This document shows, piece by piece, positions 25,314 through 34,467 of a DNA stretch of 64,000 nt (position 1 is its first letter; each line of letters begins with the position of its first letter). The stretch comes from an uncultured Acetatifactor sp. (GTDB lineage Bacteria; Bacillota; Clostridia; Lachnospirales; Lachnospiraceae). The translations under genes and the position numbers were made by a program. Where the stretch lies: assembly GCA_910577185.1 (NCBI GenBank), contig CAJTLR010000002.1, forward strand, positions 44,539-108,538, read 5' to 3'. The notes beneath the pieces were generated by a model. The model saw only the letters and a list, made by a program, of their open reading frames with translations. It did no database searches and was not told the DNA's origin.

Positions 25314-27596
25314 CTATATTTTCAGGCAGAACTCCTCACCGCCGGGCTTTCTCACCAGAATCTTTTCATAGGGCTTCCCGTAACCTGCGTGGACAATTTC
25401 CCCGCTGACGGTTCCGTCTTCCTTCACCGCGAAGCGGTACTGGTGATACCCGCCCTCCCTGTAGGCGAAATCCTCCCCATTGTCCAGGTAATGGTCATAG
25501 CTCCCCTCTCCCGGATATACCCCCAGAATCAGGGTATCCAGCGGCTTTTCTTCCACATAGGACCGGGGCTCCATCATGGGCAGGATGGCTCCTGCTTTCA
25601 CATATAAAGGACAGGTATCCAGCGGCGCCTCCCGCATAATCCATGCCGGTCCCGTCAGCTTTTCATTTGTCCAGTAATCATACCACACGCCTTCCGGCAG
25701 ATACACCATGCGCCTGGTCATTCCCTGGCTCACCACCGGCGCTGCCAGCACATTACCACCCACCATGAACTCGTCATTACACTGGCGGGCATTCTCATCC
25801 TTTTCATAGTGGAATACCAGCGGTCTCATAACGGGCGCCCCTGTCTTTTCCCCTTCGTAAAAGAGATCATAAAAATAAGGAATCCACTGATAACGCAGCT
25901 TCACATATTTTCTGTAAATATCCATGATTTCTTCCCCGAACTGCCAGGGTTCCTGCCTTCTGGTGCCCAGCGCCGCATGATTCCGGAAAAGAGGCGAGAA
26001 ACATGCCGTCTCCACCCATCTGGCCAGGAGCTCCGGCGTGGTATCCGAGCCGAATCCTCCCACATCCGTTCCCACAAAGGGCATGCCGGAGAGTCCCAGA
26101 TTGCACAGCTGGGGAATGGCCATCTGCAGATGCGCCCAGATGCTGTGGTTGTCTCCTGTCCACGCAGTGGCATACTTCTGGCTTCCCGCATAGCATGCCC
26201 TGGTGATCACAAAAGGCCTGCGTCCGTCCAGCTTTTTCAGCCCCTCATAGGTGGCTTTTGCCATATTGTGCCCATACACATTGTGCATTTCCCCATGGCA
26301 GGTCTTCCTGTCCTCATCCGTAAATACCACATCCTCCGGCAGCGGACCGTTGAAGCTGGCGGGCTCGTTCATGTCGTTCCAGATACCCCGCACTCCCATA
26401 TCCAATAGGAACTGCTGCTTTTCCCCCCACCATTCCCGTACCCGGGGATTGCCGAAGTCCGGGAATGCCGCGTCTCCCGGCCAGACCGCGTTGATATAGA
26501 CTTCTCCCTGAGGCGTGGTGGCAAAATATCCCTTTTCCACACCCTCGTCGTATACCGCATACCCCTCTTCTTTCTTTACACCCGGATCATTTATGGTCAC
26601 CGGTTTGAATCCCCTGTGGGCCAGGCTTTCCAGAAATGCTTTGGGTTCGTTGTGATAACGTTCCTGATTCCAGGTGAATACCTTGTAATCCTGCATATAA
26701 TCAATGTCAAAATGAATCACGTCGCAGGGTATGTCGTTCTCCCGCAGGGAAGATGCCACTTCCTCCACGTCCTCCCGGGTCATATAGCCCCATCTGGACT
26801 GATGGTACCCCAGCGTCCATTTCTGGGGAAGGGGACAAGTTCCCGTGAGATATGTGTAGTTCGCAAGCACTTCGGGTATGGATGTTCCGGCAATGTAATA
26901 ATAATCCAGCTTCCCGCCCAGGGAACCGAACCAGAAATATTCCTCCGACTCCTGCCCCATATTGAAAAAGCTCTTATGCGTATTGTCCAGGAAAATTCCG
27001 TAAACATGGCTGTCGGTCAAAGCCATGAAAAAGGGAATGGATTTATACAATGCCTTAAAACAGTCCACCTGGGGATCCGGATTGTCCGTATTCCACATTT
27101 CGTAATCATAATGACGCTTGTCCAGAAATCCCGTTTTATCCCCCAGGCCGTAAAAATGCTCTCTGCCCTGCATTTTCTTAACCACTTCAAAGGCACACTC
27201 ACGCCCTCCCTCCAGGGGAGAGTTATGTCCCTCTGCCTCCAGAAGTCTTAAAAATTCGTCGCTGACCCGCTGCAGGGTCTTCCTCCCGCCCCGGTAGTCC
27301 ATACAGACTTCCGCGCCTTCTCCATCAAAAAAATCCACCAGAAAACCGTCGCCCACCCGCACCGACACTTCGCCGGTCCGAATCCACAGCCCGTCCTCCA
27401 GTCTCTCCGCGCGGATGTCTGTGGGAATCGTTTTCTCCCCTTCAATGGCCTTGGAAGGGGTCTTTTCTTCCTCCCTGCCCCCGAACACATTGATAATATA
27501 AGGGCTCAGCACCTTTATACCCGCTGCCGAACCCTCAAAATCCAGTTCCACTGTCTGTCCTTTTACCTTATAATCCGTCAATCTTCCAAAACCCAT
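25314..27596 (-). CDS. Glycoside hydrolase family 31 alpha-glucosidase
   Basis: About 760 residues, cytosolic (no signal peptide). It should release glucose from the non-reducing ends of malto- or isomalto-oligosaccharides. Motifs: the N-terminal beta-sandwich, HQSRWGYMT near the barrel start, DVIHFDIDYM, the catalytic nucleophile in GIWNDMNEPASF, the acid/base region ATAWTGDNHSIW, GTDVGGFG, and a C-terminal beta domain with MRPLVFHYEKD. The ATG at 27596 follows AGGAGG by 7 nt. It is the last gene of the alpha-glucan locus. A 41-bp dispersed repeat lies just upstream of its ribosome site. Confidence 0.95.
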   Translation of the reverse strand: MGFGRLTDYKVKGQTVELDFEGSAAGIKVLSPYIINVFGGREEEKTPSKAIEGEKTIPTDIRAERLEDGLWIRTGEVSVRVGDGFLVDFFDGEGAEVCMDYRGGRKTLQRVSDEFLRLLEAEGHNSPLEGGRECAFEVVKKMQGREHFYGLGDKTGFLDKRHYDYEMWNTDNPDPQVDCFKALYKSIPFFMALTDSHVYGIFLDNTHKSFFNMGQESEEYFWFGSLGGKLDYYYIAGTSIPEVLANYTYLTGTCPLPQKWTLGYHQSRWGYMTREDVEEVASSLRENDIPCDVIHFDIDYMQDYKVFTWNQERYHNEPKAFLESLAHRGFKPVTINDPGVKKEEGYAVYDEGVEKGYFATTPQGEVYINAVWPGDAAFPDFGNPRVREWWGEKQQFLLDMGVRGIWNDMNEPASFNGPLPEDVVFTDEDRKTCHGEMHNVYGHNMAKATYEGLKKLDGRRPFVITRACYAGSQKYATAWTGDNHSIWAHLQMAIPQLCNLGLSGMPFVGTDVGGFGSDTTPELLARWVETACFSPLFRNHAALGTRRQEPWQFGEEIMDIYRKYVKLRYQWIPYFYDLFYEGEKTGAPVMRPLVFHYEKDENARQCNDEFMVGGNVLAAPVVSQGMTRRMVYLPEGVWYDYWTNEKLTGPAWIMREAPLDTCPLYVKAGAILPMMEPRSYVEEKPLDTLILGVYPGEGSYDHYLDNGEDFAYREGGYHQYRFAVKEDGTVSGEIVHAGYGKPYEKILVRKPGGEEFCLKI

Positions 27597-27611
27597 TTCA
27601 GTCCTCCTAAT

Positions 27612-27652
27612 TAAATCGCTGCGCGATAGCACTAAAGAGTAAAGTCGCTTCG
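27612..27652. repeat. Dispersed 41-bp repeat, copy 2 (upstream of the GH31 gene)
   Basis: Matches 12835-12875 with three mismatches in the same orientation. It lies between the HAD gene stop and the GH31 ribosome site, immediately before AGGAGG. It can fold weakly (GCGA/TCGC and ACT/AGT pairs). Confidence 0.75.
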
Positions 27653-27671
27653 CTTCCCACTATATAATTTT

Positions 27672-28385
27672 TTAATTTAGTATGAGCTTCCTGATTTTTC
27701 GGAAATCTCCGTCCATGACCCGGTAGGTCGCCTTCACCCTGCCGTACTCTTTCGGCGAAATAGCCGTATGGATATAAAGGGAATCCATTCCCACATGATT
27801 CGCCCCCGCAATATCCGCGCTTTCATCATTTCCGATCATAATGCTCTCTGCCGGATTCAGGCCGAACCGTGTCAGCAATTTTTCAAAAAACAAAGGCGAA
27901 GGCTTTTTGCATCCCTGCTCGGAAGAGATGAAAATACCGTCGAAATATCCCGTCAGTCCCAGCATATTAATCTCCGGTCTGGTAAAGTCGGTCTGGGCAT
28001 TGGACAATAGGTACACTCCCCTTCCGCGCCTGCGCAGTTCCCCCAGCAGGTCTTCCACACCCTCATAGGCCCGTATAAACTTCCTGGATAAAGCCCGGAA
28101 AGTGACAGCCGTCATCCTGGCCCGGGCGGCATCGCATTCCACCTTTTTTTCCCGGTACAGCATGGCAAAAACCTTTGTCAGATCCGGCTCCGCATCCCTG
28201 GTTCCCAGCCGTACCACTTCCCTGCGCTCCAAGTCCCGGAAGTCTGCCTTCAGTTCCTCCGGCCGGTAAAATGCCCCCAGGGCCGAATAAATTTCGCTCA
28301 TCTTCTCCCACAGATAAGGATTCTCTTCATCCGTGCGGATATCCGCAAGGGTTCCGTAAAAATCAAAAACATAATTCCGGTACAT
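27672..28385 (-). CDS. HAD-superfamily hydrolase
   Basis: About 237 residues, subfamily IA haloacid dehalogenase-like phosphatase. Motif I FDFYGTLAD carries a Tyr in place of the usual Asp-x-Asp (the first Asp is retained, DFYGT), motif II is LLSNAQTDF, the Lys is in CKKPSPLFF, and motif IV is MIGNDESADIAGANHVGM. Because the second motif I Asp, the acid/base, is replaced, phosphatase activity could be altered. The ATG at 28385 has AAAGGA 7 nt upstream; the earlier ATG at 28400 would overlap the preceding gene and has poor spacing. Its place in the alpha-glucan operon suggests a sugar-phosphate or housekeeping role. Confidence 0.88.
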   Translation of the reverse strand: MYRNYVFDFYGTLADIRTDEENPYLWEKMSEIYSALGAFYRPEELKADFRDLERREVVRLGTRDAEPDLTKVFAMLYREKKVECDAARARMTAVTFRALSRKFIRAYEGVEDLLGELRRRGRGVYLLSNAQTDFTRPEINMLGLTGYFDGIFISSEQGCKKPSPLFFEKLLTRFGLNPAESIMIGNDESADIAGANHVGMDSLYIHTAISPKEYGRVKATYRVMDGDFRKIRKLILN

Positions 28386-28396
28386 CTCAATTCCTT

Positions 28397-30388
28397 TCAT
28401 TCCTCTTCAGCTGTCAGACTCTCTTCCGCGTCCTGTTCCTCCAGAATCCGTAAAACCTCATACACCCGGAGAATTTCCCCCACGCTCCATGCCTGGGCAA
28501 AACAGCCCCTGGAAGAAGTGGGGTTGCCGCCGTCATATATCTCCGGAAGCTGGCCGATACAGCCCTCCCACAGCGCAGCCTCGATACACTCCAGCTGGTT
28601 TTTCACATGCTGCCTGGCCTCCCGGGAATACCCGTGGACCTTCAGATAAGCCAGGTAATAGCCGCCCAGGGGAAACACCCAGATCGTACCCTGGTGATAG
28701 GCCAGATCCCGCTCCAGCTGCGGCCCGCCGTAGCCGGGATGAAATTCTTTGTCTTCCGGATCCAGCGTCCGCAGTCCGTAGGGCGTGTACAGTTTCCGGA
28801 ACACTACTTCCACCACCTGCTTCTCCTGCTCCGGTTCCAGTACGGAAAAGGGCAGTGACACGGCCCAGATCTGGTTGCAGCGGATCTGGGTATCCGCTTT
28901 GGTTCCTGAAATCACATCCTTCAGACATCCCGCGGACCCGTTCCAGAACTTTTTCCGGAAGCTTTCTTTCACCTTTTCTGCCAGCAGGCCATACTCCTTT
29001 TCATCCTCCGGGAAATACTTTTTAAATTCCTCCATGATGCACAGTGCATTATACCAGTACGCGTTGATCTCCACAGGCTTGCCATGTCTGGGTGTGGGAA
29101 GAATCTTACCCACACGCACATCCATCCAGGTCACCTGGTCATATTCCTCTCCTGCCATGATGAGGCCATCTTCATCCATATGGATTCCGAAATCCGTCCC
29201 CTTCTCATACCAGCTGATAATCTCGGCCATTGTCTGGTAAGCACTTTTTACCAGGACACAGTCCTGGGTTCTCTTATGATATTCATACACTGCCAGAATA
29301 AAAAGCAGGGATGCATCCACGGTATTGTACCCCGGGGCTTCCTTTCCCTCCGGAAACAGATTGGGCATCAGCCCCTTTCTGCAATAGGTCATAAACGTCT
29401 GCAGGATGCTTTCCGCCGTCTTATACCTGTGCGTGGCCAGACAGCACCCCACCATGGCGATCATGGTATCCCTTCCCCAGTCTTCAAAGAAGGGAAATCC
29501 CGCCAGTATGGTCTGTTTCGCCGTGGAAGAACGGTAGGAGATAAACTGATGGGCCGCCACGGTCAGCGCCCGTGCCATATCGTCCGAAAAGCCTGCCTGT
29601 TCTGTCAGCGCATTCCTGTGACGGCACATGTCTGCCAGTATTTCCTCCATGCCGGGAAGCTTTGCCGTAATCCCGTATACCATGGAAAGCGTCTCCTGTT
29701 CCCCGGATGCCACTTTTATGGATATTTTGTGATTTACCGCCGTGGAGCCCGTCTCACGCCTTCCATCGCAGGCATCATAGGCATAATGCAGGTCGTCACA
29801 GAAAGCCAGCGGTATCTCCTCAAAAATCCCGTTGGTTTTATAATACAGCGTCTGTCCGTTGGAGCTGATTCTGCCTTCCTCTTCCTCCACGGTAAATTTC
29901 TGTTCCCTGGAAAGCGGGCATCCCTTCGGCACGAACTGCAGATGAGGATAAACCACCAGTGTCACATCCACACCGGAATAATTCCTGATTTCATAGGATA
30001 TCCCTACCGTGTTCTCTCCCTGCATCAGGGCCATGGTACGCACCACTTCCACGCCGTTTACCAGGTAAGTCCAGCGGGGATAATCCTCGTAGGTAAATCC
30101 CGTCTGGTAAAGATATCCCTTCTCCCTGCAGGAAACATCTGCGTCATCCTGACTGGAAATATGCGTTCTTTCATCCCCGATACAGATAACTTCCTCCAGC
30201 CGGTGAATCATATTATAACGGTGATTGGGAGAATGTACACAAGCCATCAAAACAGCATGATCATTCCTGCTGCAGGAACCGATCATGGTAAGCGATGAAA
30301 ATCCTCCCAGTCCATTCGTCATCAGAAAGCAGTTTTCTTCTCCCCGCTCAAAGCTTTTCCAATCTTGTTTCCCATATATGAATTTCAT
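28397..30388 (-). CDS. Glycogen debranching enzyme (amylo-alpha-1,6-glucosidase type, GH133-like)
   Basis: About 663 residues, cytosolic. The N-terminal domain starts with the family pattern GKQDWKSFERGEENCFLMTNGLGGFSS. The (alpha/alpha)6 catalytic barrel shows AGFPFFEDWGRDTMIAM (a general-acid Asp candidate), NLFPEGKEAPGYNTVDASLLF and HPGYGGPQLERDLAYHQGTIWVFPLG. It would hydrolyse alpha-1,6 branch stubs in glycogen or imported limit dextrins. The ATG at 30388 follows GGAGGG by 8 nt. It sits between malQ upstream and the HAD gene downstream, completing a cytosolic branched-glucan degradation set with pullulanase and MalQ. Confidence 0.93.
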   Translation of the reverse strand: MKFIYGKQDWKSFERGEENCFLMTNGLGGFSSLTMIGSCSRNDHAVLMACVHSPNHRYNMIHRLEEVICIGDERTHISSQDDADVSCREKGYLYQTGFTYEDYPRWTYLVNGVEVVRTMALMQGENTVGISYEIRNYSGVDVTLVVYPHLQFVPKGCPLSREQKFTVEEEEGRISSNGQTLYYKTNGIFEEIPLAFCDDLHYAYDACDGRRETGSTAVNHKISIKVASGEQETLSMVYGITAKLPGMEEILADMCRHRNALTEQAGFSDDMARALTVAAHQFISYRSSTAKQTILAGFPFFEDWGRDTMIAMVGCCLATHRYKTAESILQTFMTYCRKGLMPNLFPEGKEAPGYNTVDASLLFILAVYEYHKRTQDCVLVKSAYQTMAEIISWYEKGTDFGIHMDEDGLIMAGEEYDQVTWMDVRVGKILPTPRHGKPVEINAYWYNALCIMEEFKKYFPEDEKEYGLLAEKVKESFRKKFWNGSAGCLKDVISGTKADTQIRCNQIWAVSLPFSVLEPEQEKQVVEVVFRKLYTPYGLRTLDPEDKEFHPGYGGPQLERDLAYHQGTIWVFPLGGYYLAYLKVHGYSREARQHVKNQLECIEAALWEGCIGQLPEIYDGGNPTSSRGCFAQAWSVGEILRVYEVLRILEEQDAEESLTAEEE

Positions 30389-30448
30389 AACAGTTCCCTC
30401 CATACCCCATTTTTATGTAACACATGATGTCTTATTGCTCTTTTTTCT

Positions 30449-32194
30449 TCAGTTCCTGTTTTTATCCCCCGGTTCCCGGCCTTTCTCTTTCAGCGTCTGT
30501 TCTTTCTCCTTCAGTTCCAGGCCTTTCTCTTTCAGCGTCTGTTCCTTTTCTTTCAGTTCCAGGCCTTTTTCTTCCAGTGTCTGTTCTTTCTCCGGAAGCT
30601 CCTGCCCCTTTTCCCTGGCAAGCTTTTCTTTTAATTCCTTCTGCCGTAATTCCTTCTCTGCCTTCCAGCGCTTTGCCTGCTCTTCTTTCAGGCGTCTCTG
30701 TTCTTCCTCCGGAAGCCTGCTGCTGATTTTGGTCAGTCGGTAGATTTTCTCTATCATCTCCCGGGAAAACATCTCTTTGTCCATACGCCATTCCCAGTTA
30801 CCGCCCACGGTGGAGGGCTTATTGATCCTGGCCTCCTGATCCAGCCCCAGATAATCCTGCAGGGGCGTGATGCAGGTATCCGCACAGCTCATCATCGCCA
30901 TGCGCACAAAATCCCAGTACTTCTTTTCATCCGGAGTGTCTGCATTATCCATGTACTCCTGTGCGAAATCTTTTGATTCCTGATCCAGCCCTTTATACCA
31001 CTGCACCAGTGTCTCATTGTCATGGGTCCCCGTATACACAACACAGTTTCGGTCATAGCTGTGGGGCAGATAGTCGGTCTCCTCCCTGGGATCAAATGCA
31101 AACTCCAGCACTTTCATCCCCGGATAACCGCTGTCTTTCAGCAGCTGCACCACGGTATCCGTAAGAAAGCCAAGGTCTTCCGCAATGATCGCCTGATCTC
31201 CCAGCCGGCCCTGGAGCACCCGGAACAGTTCCATCCCCGGCCCTTTCTCCCAGTGACCGCCCTCGGCAGTCTTATCCCCGTAAGGAATGCTGTAATACTC
31301 GTCAAAACCCCTGAAATGGTCAATGCGCACCACATCATACAGTGTAAAGCAATGCTCCATTCTGCGGCACCACCACTGGAAATTGGTCTGCCTGTGGTAA
31401 TCCCATTTGTACAGAGGATTGCCCCACAGCTGTCCGGTGGCGGAAAAAGCGTCAGGCGGGCAGCCTGCCACTGCCGTGGGAACAAAATCCCGGTCAAACT
31501 GGAACATCTCCGGATTCGCCCATGCATCCGCCGAATCAAATGCCACATAGATGGGAATGTCCCCGATAAACTCAATTCCGTTTTGGTTGGCATATGCCTT
31601 CAGTTTCTTCCACTGCACATGGAACTGGAACTGAAGGTATTTATAAAATTCTATGTCAAAATAACACTCTCTTCTATAATAGTCCAGCGCATTGGACCAG
31701 CGTTTTCTGATATCCTCTGCCCAATTATCCCAGGATACCCCGTCAAAACGCTTCTTCACCGCCATAAAGAGGGCGTAATCATCCAGCCAGGCGGCATTTT
31801 CCCGGGTAAAACGGATAAAATCCGGATTCTCGGCAATGTGGCTGCGCTCATAGGCAAGATGCAGCAGCGGAAAGCGGTTTTCGTATATCTTTCCATAGTC
31901 TGTCCTGGCCGGATCATCTCCAAAATCACATTTCCCGCACTCCTCTTTTGTCAGTACCCCTTCCTCAACCAGCGCTTCCAGGTCGATGAAATAGGGATTG
32001 CCTGCAAAAGAAGAAAATGACTGGTACGGGGAATCCCCGTAACTGGTAGGAGAGAGTGGCAGTATCTGCCAGTAACTCTGCCCTGCCTCTTTCAGTCTGT
32101 CAATGAAATCATATGCCTCTCTGGAAAAACAGCCGATACCGTACTTTGACGGCAGACTGGCAATCGGAAGCAGTATACCGCTCGCTCGTTTCAT
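30449..32194 (-). CDS. malQ: 4-alpha-glucanotransferase with repetitive charged C-terminal tail
   Basis: GH77 amylomaltase that moves alpha-1,4-glucan segments between maltodextrins, releasing glucose. Residues 1-~490 match the family: RASGILLPIASLPSKYGIG, GDIPIYVAFDSADAWANPE, VRIDHFRGFDEYYSIPYGD, IIAEDLGFLTDTV, YTGTHDNETLVQWY and TVGGNWEWRMD. Ordinary bacterial MalQ ends soon after this point (about 500 residues). Here a further ~85 residues follow, almost only Glu/Lys/Leu/Gln/Arg, with a 14-residue unit ELKEKEQTLKEKGL repeated about three times, predicting a long coiled coil. It lies between pullulanase and the debranching enzyme in the alpha-glucan operon. Confidence 0.94.
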   Translation of the reverse strand: MKRASGILLPIASLPSKYGIGCFSREAYDFIDRLKEAGQSYWQILPLSPTSYGDSPYQSFSSFAGNPYFIDLEALVEEGVLTKEECGKCDFGDDPARTDYGKIYENRFPLLHLAYERSHIAENPDFIRFTRENAAWLDDYALFMAVKKRFDGVSWDNWAEDIRKRWSNALDYYRRECYFDIEFYKYLQFQFHVQWKKLKAYANQNGIEFIGDIPIYVAFDSADAWANPEMFQFDRDFVPTAVAGCPPDAFSATGQLWGNPLYKWDYHRQTNFQWWCRRMEHCFTLYDVVRIDHFRGFDEYYSIPYGDKTAEGGHWEKGPGMELFRVLQGRLGDQAIIAEDLGFLTDTVVQLLKDSGYPGMKVLEFAFDPREETDYLPHSYDRNCVVYTGTHDNETLVQWYKGLDQESKDFAQEYMDNADTPDEKKYWDFVRMAMMSCADTCITPLQDYLGLDQEARINKPSTVGGNWEWRMDKEMFSREMIEKIYRLTKISSRLPEEEQRRLKEEQAKRWKAEKELRQKELKEKLAREKGQELPEKEQTLEEKGLELKEKEQTLKEKGLELKEKEQTLKEKGREPGDKNRN

Positions 32195-32254
32195 ACCTTC
32201 ATACTCCTTTTTGATTTCTAGTTTTACAACTTTACCCGGGACATGTCAGTTGGT

Positions 32255-34288
32255 TTATTCCCCGGTCCGTGCCCCTTCCGGCCCCGGTCTTCCCAGTAAC
32301 ATCCCGCTTCCGGCCGCCACCCGGACACGGTTCCCTGTTATCCCTGTCTTTTTCCGGCAGTCCGTCTCATTGCCATCTGCCAGTACCTCCCAGATGTCAT
32401 CTTGTGTTCTGCCTTTTTCTGACAGCACGGATTTTCCTGCTGCCGGCTCCACATGCCCCGGCAGGCCAATGGCATGTTCCTCCGGGGAAGCATTGTAAAT
32501 AATGAACAATTCTTCCCACCGGGAGGGCCGGGAAGCCTTGTTGTCCACCCGGAATGACACCACACCATCCCCGTGAATCTTTCCGTCCATGATGCGCCGG
32601 TTTGCGCTGGGGGACTTGTCACACAGGCCGGGAAGCTGTTTCCTGAGACTGACCAGTCCTCTGTAGTACTCCACCAGTTCCCCATATTCCACCGTTCTGT
32701 GCCACTGAAGCATGTTCAGTTCGGGCGTGGAACAATAGCTGTTGTCCTCCCCCTGCTTGGTCCGGGCAAACTCTTCCCCCGCCTGCAGAAATAGATTTCC
32801 CTGGCAGGTGAAATAGATAAACGCCGCCAGCTTGTTGGCCGCCAGCACATCCTCGTACCGCCGGTCAAAATCTGCCTTTTCACCGTGCATGGACAAAACC
32901 AGTTTATCCCAGAGGGTGAAATTGTCATGTGCCGAGACATAATTGATGATCTGTCCGCAGCTCTTGGGCATAAAGCACGCCCCGCCATCCTTCCAGCCCG
33001 TCACCGCCTGGAGTATGGACGCTTCCATCCCTTGCGCCCCATTGACAAATCCCGGTTCTCCTGCATAAAACACACTGCCCTTTATGGCGTCCCGGGTGTC
33101 ATCACTGAAGATTCCGATTCCCTCGTTCAGATATCCCGCATTCTCCTTCTGGGCCGCCCTGGTTCCATCTTCCATGGGAGAGTCATCCGCACTCCAGGGT
33201 TCCCCGTAAAGCATTTTCTCCCCCGGGCCAAACGCCTCGTCCAGTTCCCTGCGGATACGGTTCATCAGCTCCACCGTCAGCAGCCCCATCAGGTCAAACC
33301 GGAATCCATCCATATGGTATTCTTTTGCCCAGTACATCACGGAATCCGCAATATAATTATCCACCATGGCACGGCCTGCGGCAATGTCATTTCCGCAGGC
33401 GGAGCCATTGGCCAGGCTGCCATCTTCCTGGTACCGGTAATAATAATCCGGCACCATACGCTGCAGCCAGGAATCATTGCTGTGGGTGTGATTGTACACC
33501 ACATCCATGATCACCCGAATCCCGTTTTCATGCAGCGCCTGGATCATCTCCTTGCACTCCCTGATGCGGACCGTGCCATCCGACACATCCGTGGCGTAGG
33601 AACCTTCCGGCACATTGTAATTTACCGGATCATACCCCCAGTTAAACTGCTTCTCATCCCCCGCTTCGTCCACGGAACCATAGTCAAAAAACGGCAGCAA
33701 ATGCACATGGGTAATGCCCAGCTTCTTCAGATATTCCACACAAGTAGGGTATTCCTCTCCTGTGCCGGACACCGTGAAAGCCTTATATTTCCCTCTGTAG
33801 CACTCCGGCACACCGCTTTCCGGGTCGTAGGAAAAATCCTTGATATGCAGTTCGTAAATAATACTCTCTTCTGCTGCTTCCGGAGCCCGGTCCTGCGCGA
33901 AGCCGGGAGGATCCGTCTTTCGCAGGTCAACCACCATGCTCCTGCCCCCGTTACAGTTACAGCCCACCGCATAAGGATCCGCCGTGGGGGTGTCCTTCCC
34001 TCCGATACGCACCAGATAATCATAATACATCCCGTGCAGATTCTCCCGGAATTCCAGTTCCCACACACCCTTCGGCCCTGCTTTCATCTCTTTCCGCCGC
34101 CAGATCTCCCCAGATGTGCCATCCCGGTACAAACGTAACTCTATCCTTTCTGCAAGGGGGCTCCAAACTTTGAATACAGTGCTTTCGTCCGTACAGCCTG
34201 CGCCCAGATCCTTTCCGTCATATTGATACCTGGCGTCAAATTCCTCGCTTGCAAAAAAAGCCATGCTCTCAGCTATACTATTTTTCAC
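32255..34288 (-). CDS. pulA: Type I pullulanase
   Basis: GH13_14 enzyme of about 677 residues, without signal peptide, so cytosolic. It hydrolyses alpha-1,6 links in pullulan and branched maltodextrins. An N-terminal CBM48-like domain (TVFKVWSPLAERIELRLY) precedes the barrel. The diagnostic pullulanase motif is present (FNWGYDPVNYNVPEGSYATD region), then MDVVYNHTH, the nucleophile region FRFDLMGL, acid/base LYGEPWSAD, and YVSAHDNFTLWD. The likely start is a GTG at 34288, 7 nt after AGGAGA; the frame opens with a TTG 18 nt earlier inside that ribosome site. It has its own promoter in the gap after malG. Confidence 0.94.
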   Translation of the reverse strand: MKNSIAESMAFFASEEFDARYQYDGKDLGAGCTDESTVFKVWSPLAERIELRLYRDGTSGEIWRRKEMKAGPKGVWELEFRENLHGMYYDYLVRIGGKDTPTADPYAVGCNCNGGRSMVVDLRKTDPPGFAQDRAPEAAEESIIYELHIKDFSYDPESGVPECYRGKYKAFTVSGTGEEYPTCVEYLKKLGITHVHLLPFFDYGSVDEAGDEKQFNWGYDPVNYNVPEGSYATDVSDGTVRIRECKEMIQALHENGIRVIMDVVYNHTHSNDSWLQRMVPDYYYRYQEDGSLANGSACGNDIAAGRAMVDNYIADSVMYWAKEYHMDGFRFDLMGLLTVELMNRIRRELDEAFGPGEKMLYGEPWSADDSPMEDGTRAAQKENAGYLNEGIGIFSDDTRDAIKGSVFYAGEPGFVNGAQGMEASILQAVTGWKDGGACFMPKSCGQIINYVSAHDNFTLWDKLVLSMHGEKADFDRRYEDVLAANKLAAFIYFTCQGNLFLQAGEEFARTKQGEDNSYCSTPELNMLQWHRTVEYGELVEYYRGLVSLRKQLPGLCDKSPSANRRIMDGKIHGDGVVSFRVDNKASRPSRWEELFIIYNASPEEHAIGLPGHVEPAAGKSVLSEKGRTQDDIWEVLADGNETDCRKKTGITGNRVRVAAGSGMLLGRPGPEGARTGE

Positions 34289-34321
34289 GTCATTCTCTCC
34301 TAACAAAAATGCCGCTGCGGT

Positions 34322-34355
34322 ACAATGGAAAGCATCCCGGGGAGCCTTCCATTGT
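34322..34355. other. 9-bp inverted repeat in the pullulanase leader
   Basis: ACAATGGAA (34322-34330) and TTCCATTGT (34347-34355) pair perfectly, extended by a GC pair past one mismatch. It lies between the promoter at 34394-34423 and the pullulanase start and has no T-run after it, so it is more likely a message-stability or regulatory hairpin than a terminator. Confidence 0.55.
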
Positions 34356-34393
34356 CATGAATCTTCGTTCATACTCTGCAGCAGCACTATCAT

Positions 34394-34423
34394 ATTTTAC
34401 ATCATTTTACATTTCACTGTCAA
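34394..34423 (-). promoter_or_regulatory. Internal promoter ahead of the pullulanase gene
   Basis: On the minus strand a consensus TTGACA (34423-34418), an 18-bp spacer and TAAAAT (34399-34394). The enzyme genes could therefore be transcribed separately from malEFG. Confidence 0.65.
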
Positions 34424-34467
34424 GAAAAACCCGGCTTTGCCTCTGACAGAAGCCTTTGCCATACCGC

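Noticed and set aside
28386..28400. ATG at 28400 as start of the HAD hydrolase
   Set aside because: It would overlap the debranching enzyme stop, and its purine-rich site abuts the ATG with no spacing. The ATG at 28385 has AAAGGA at normal distance.
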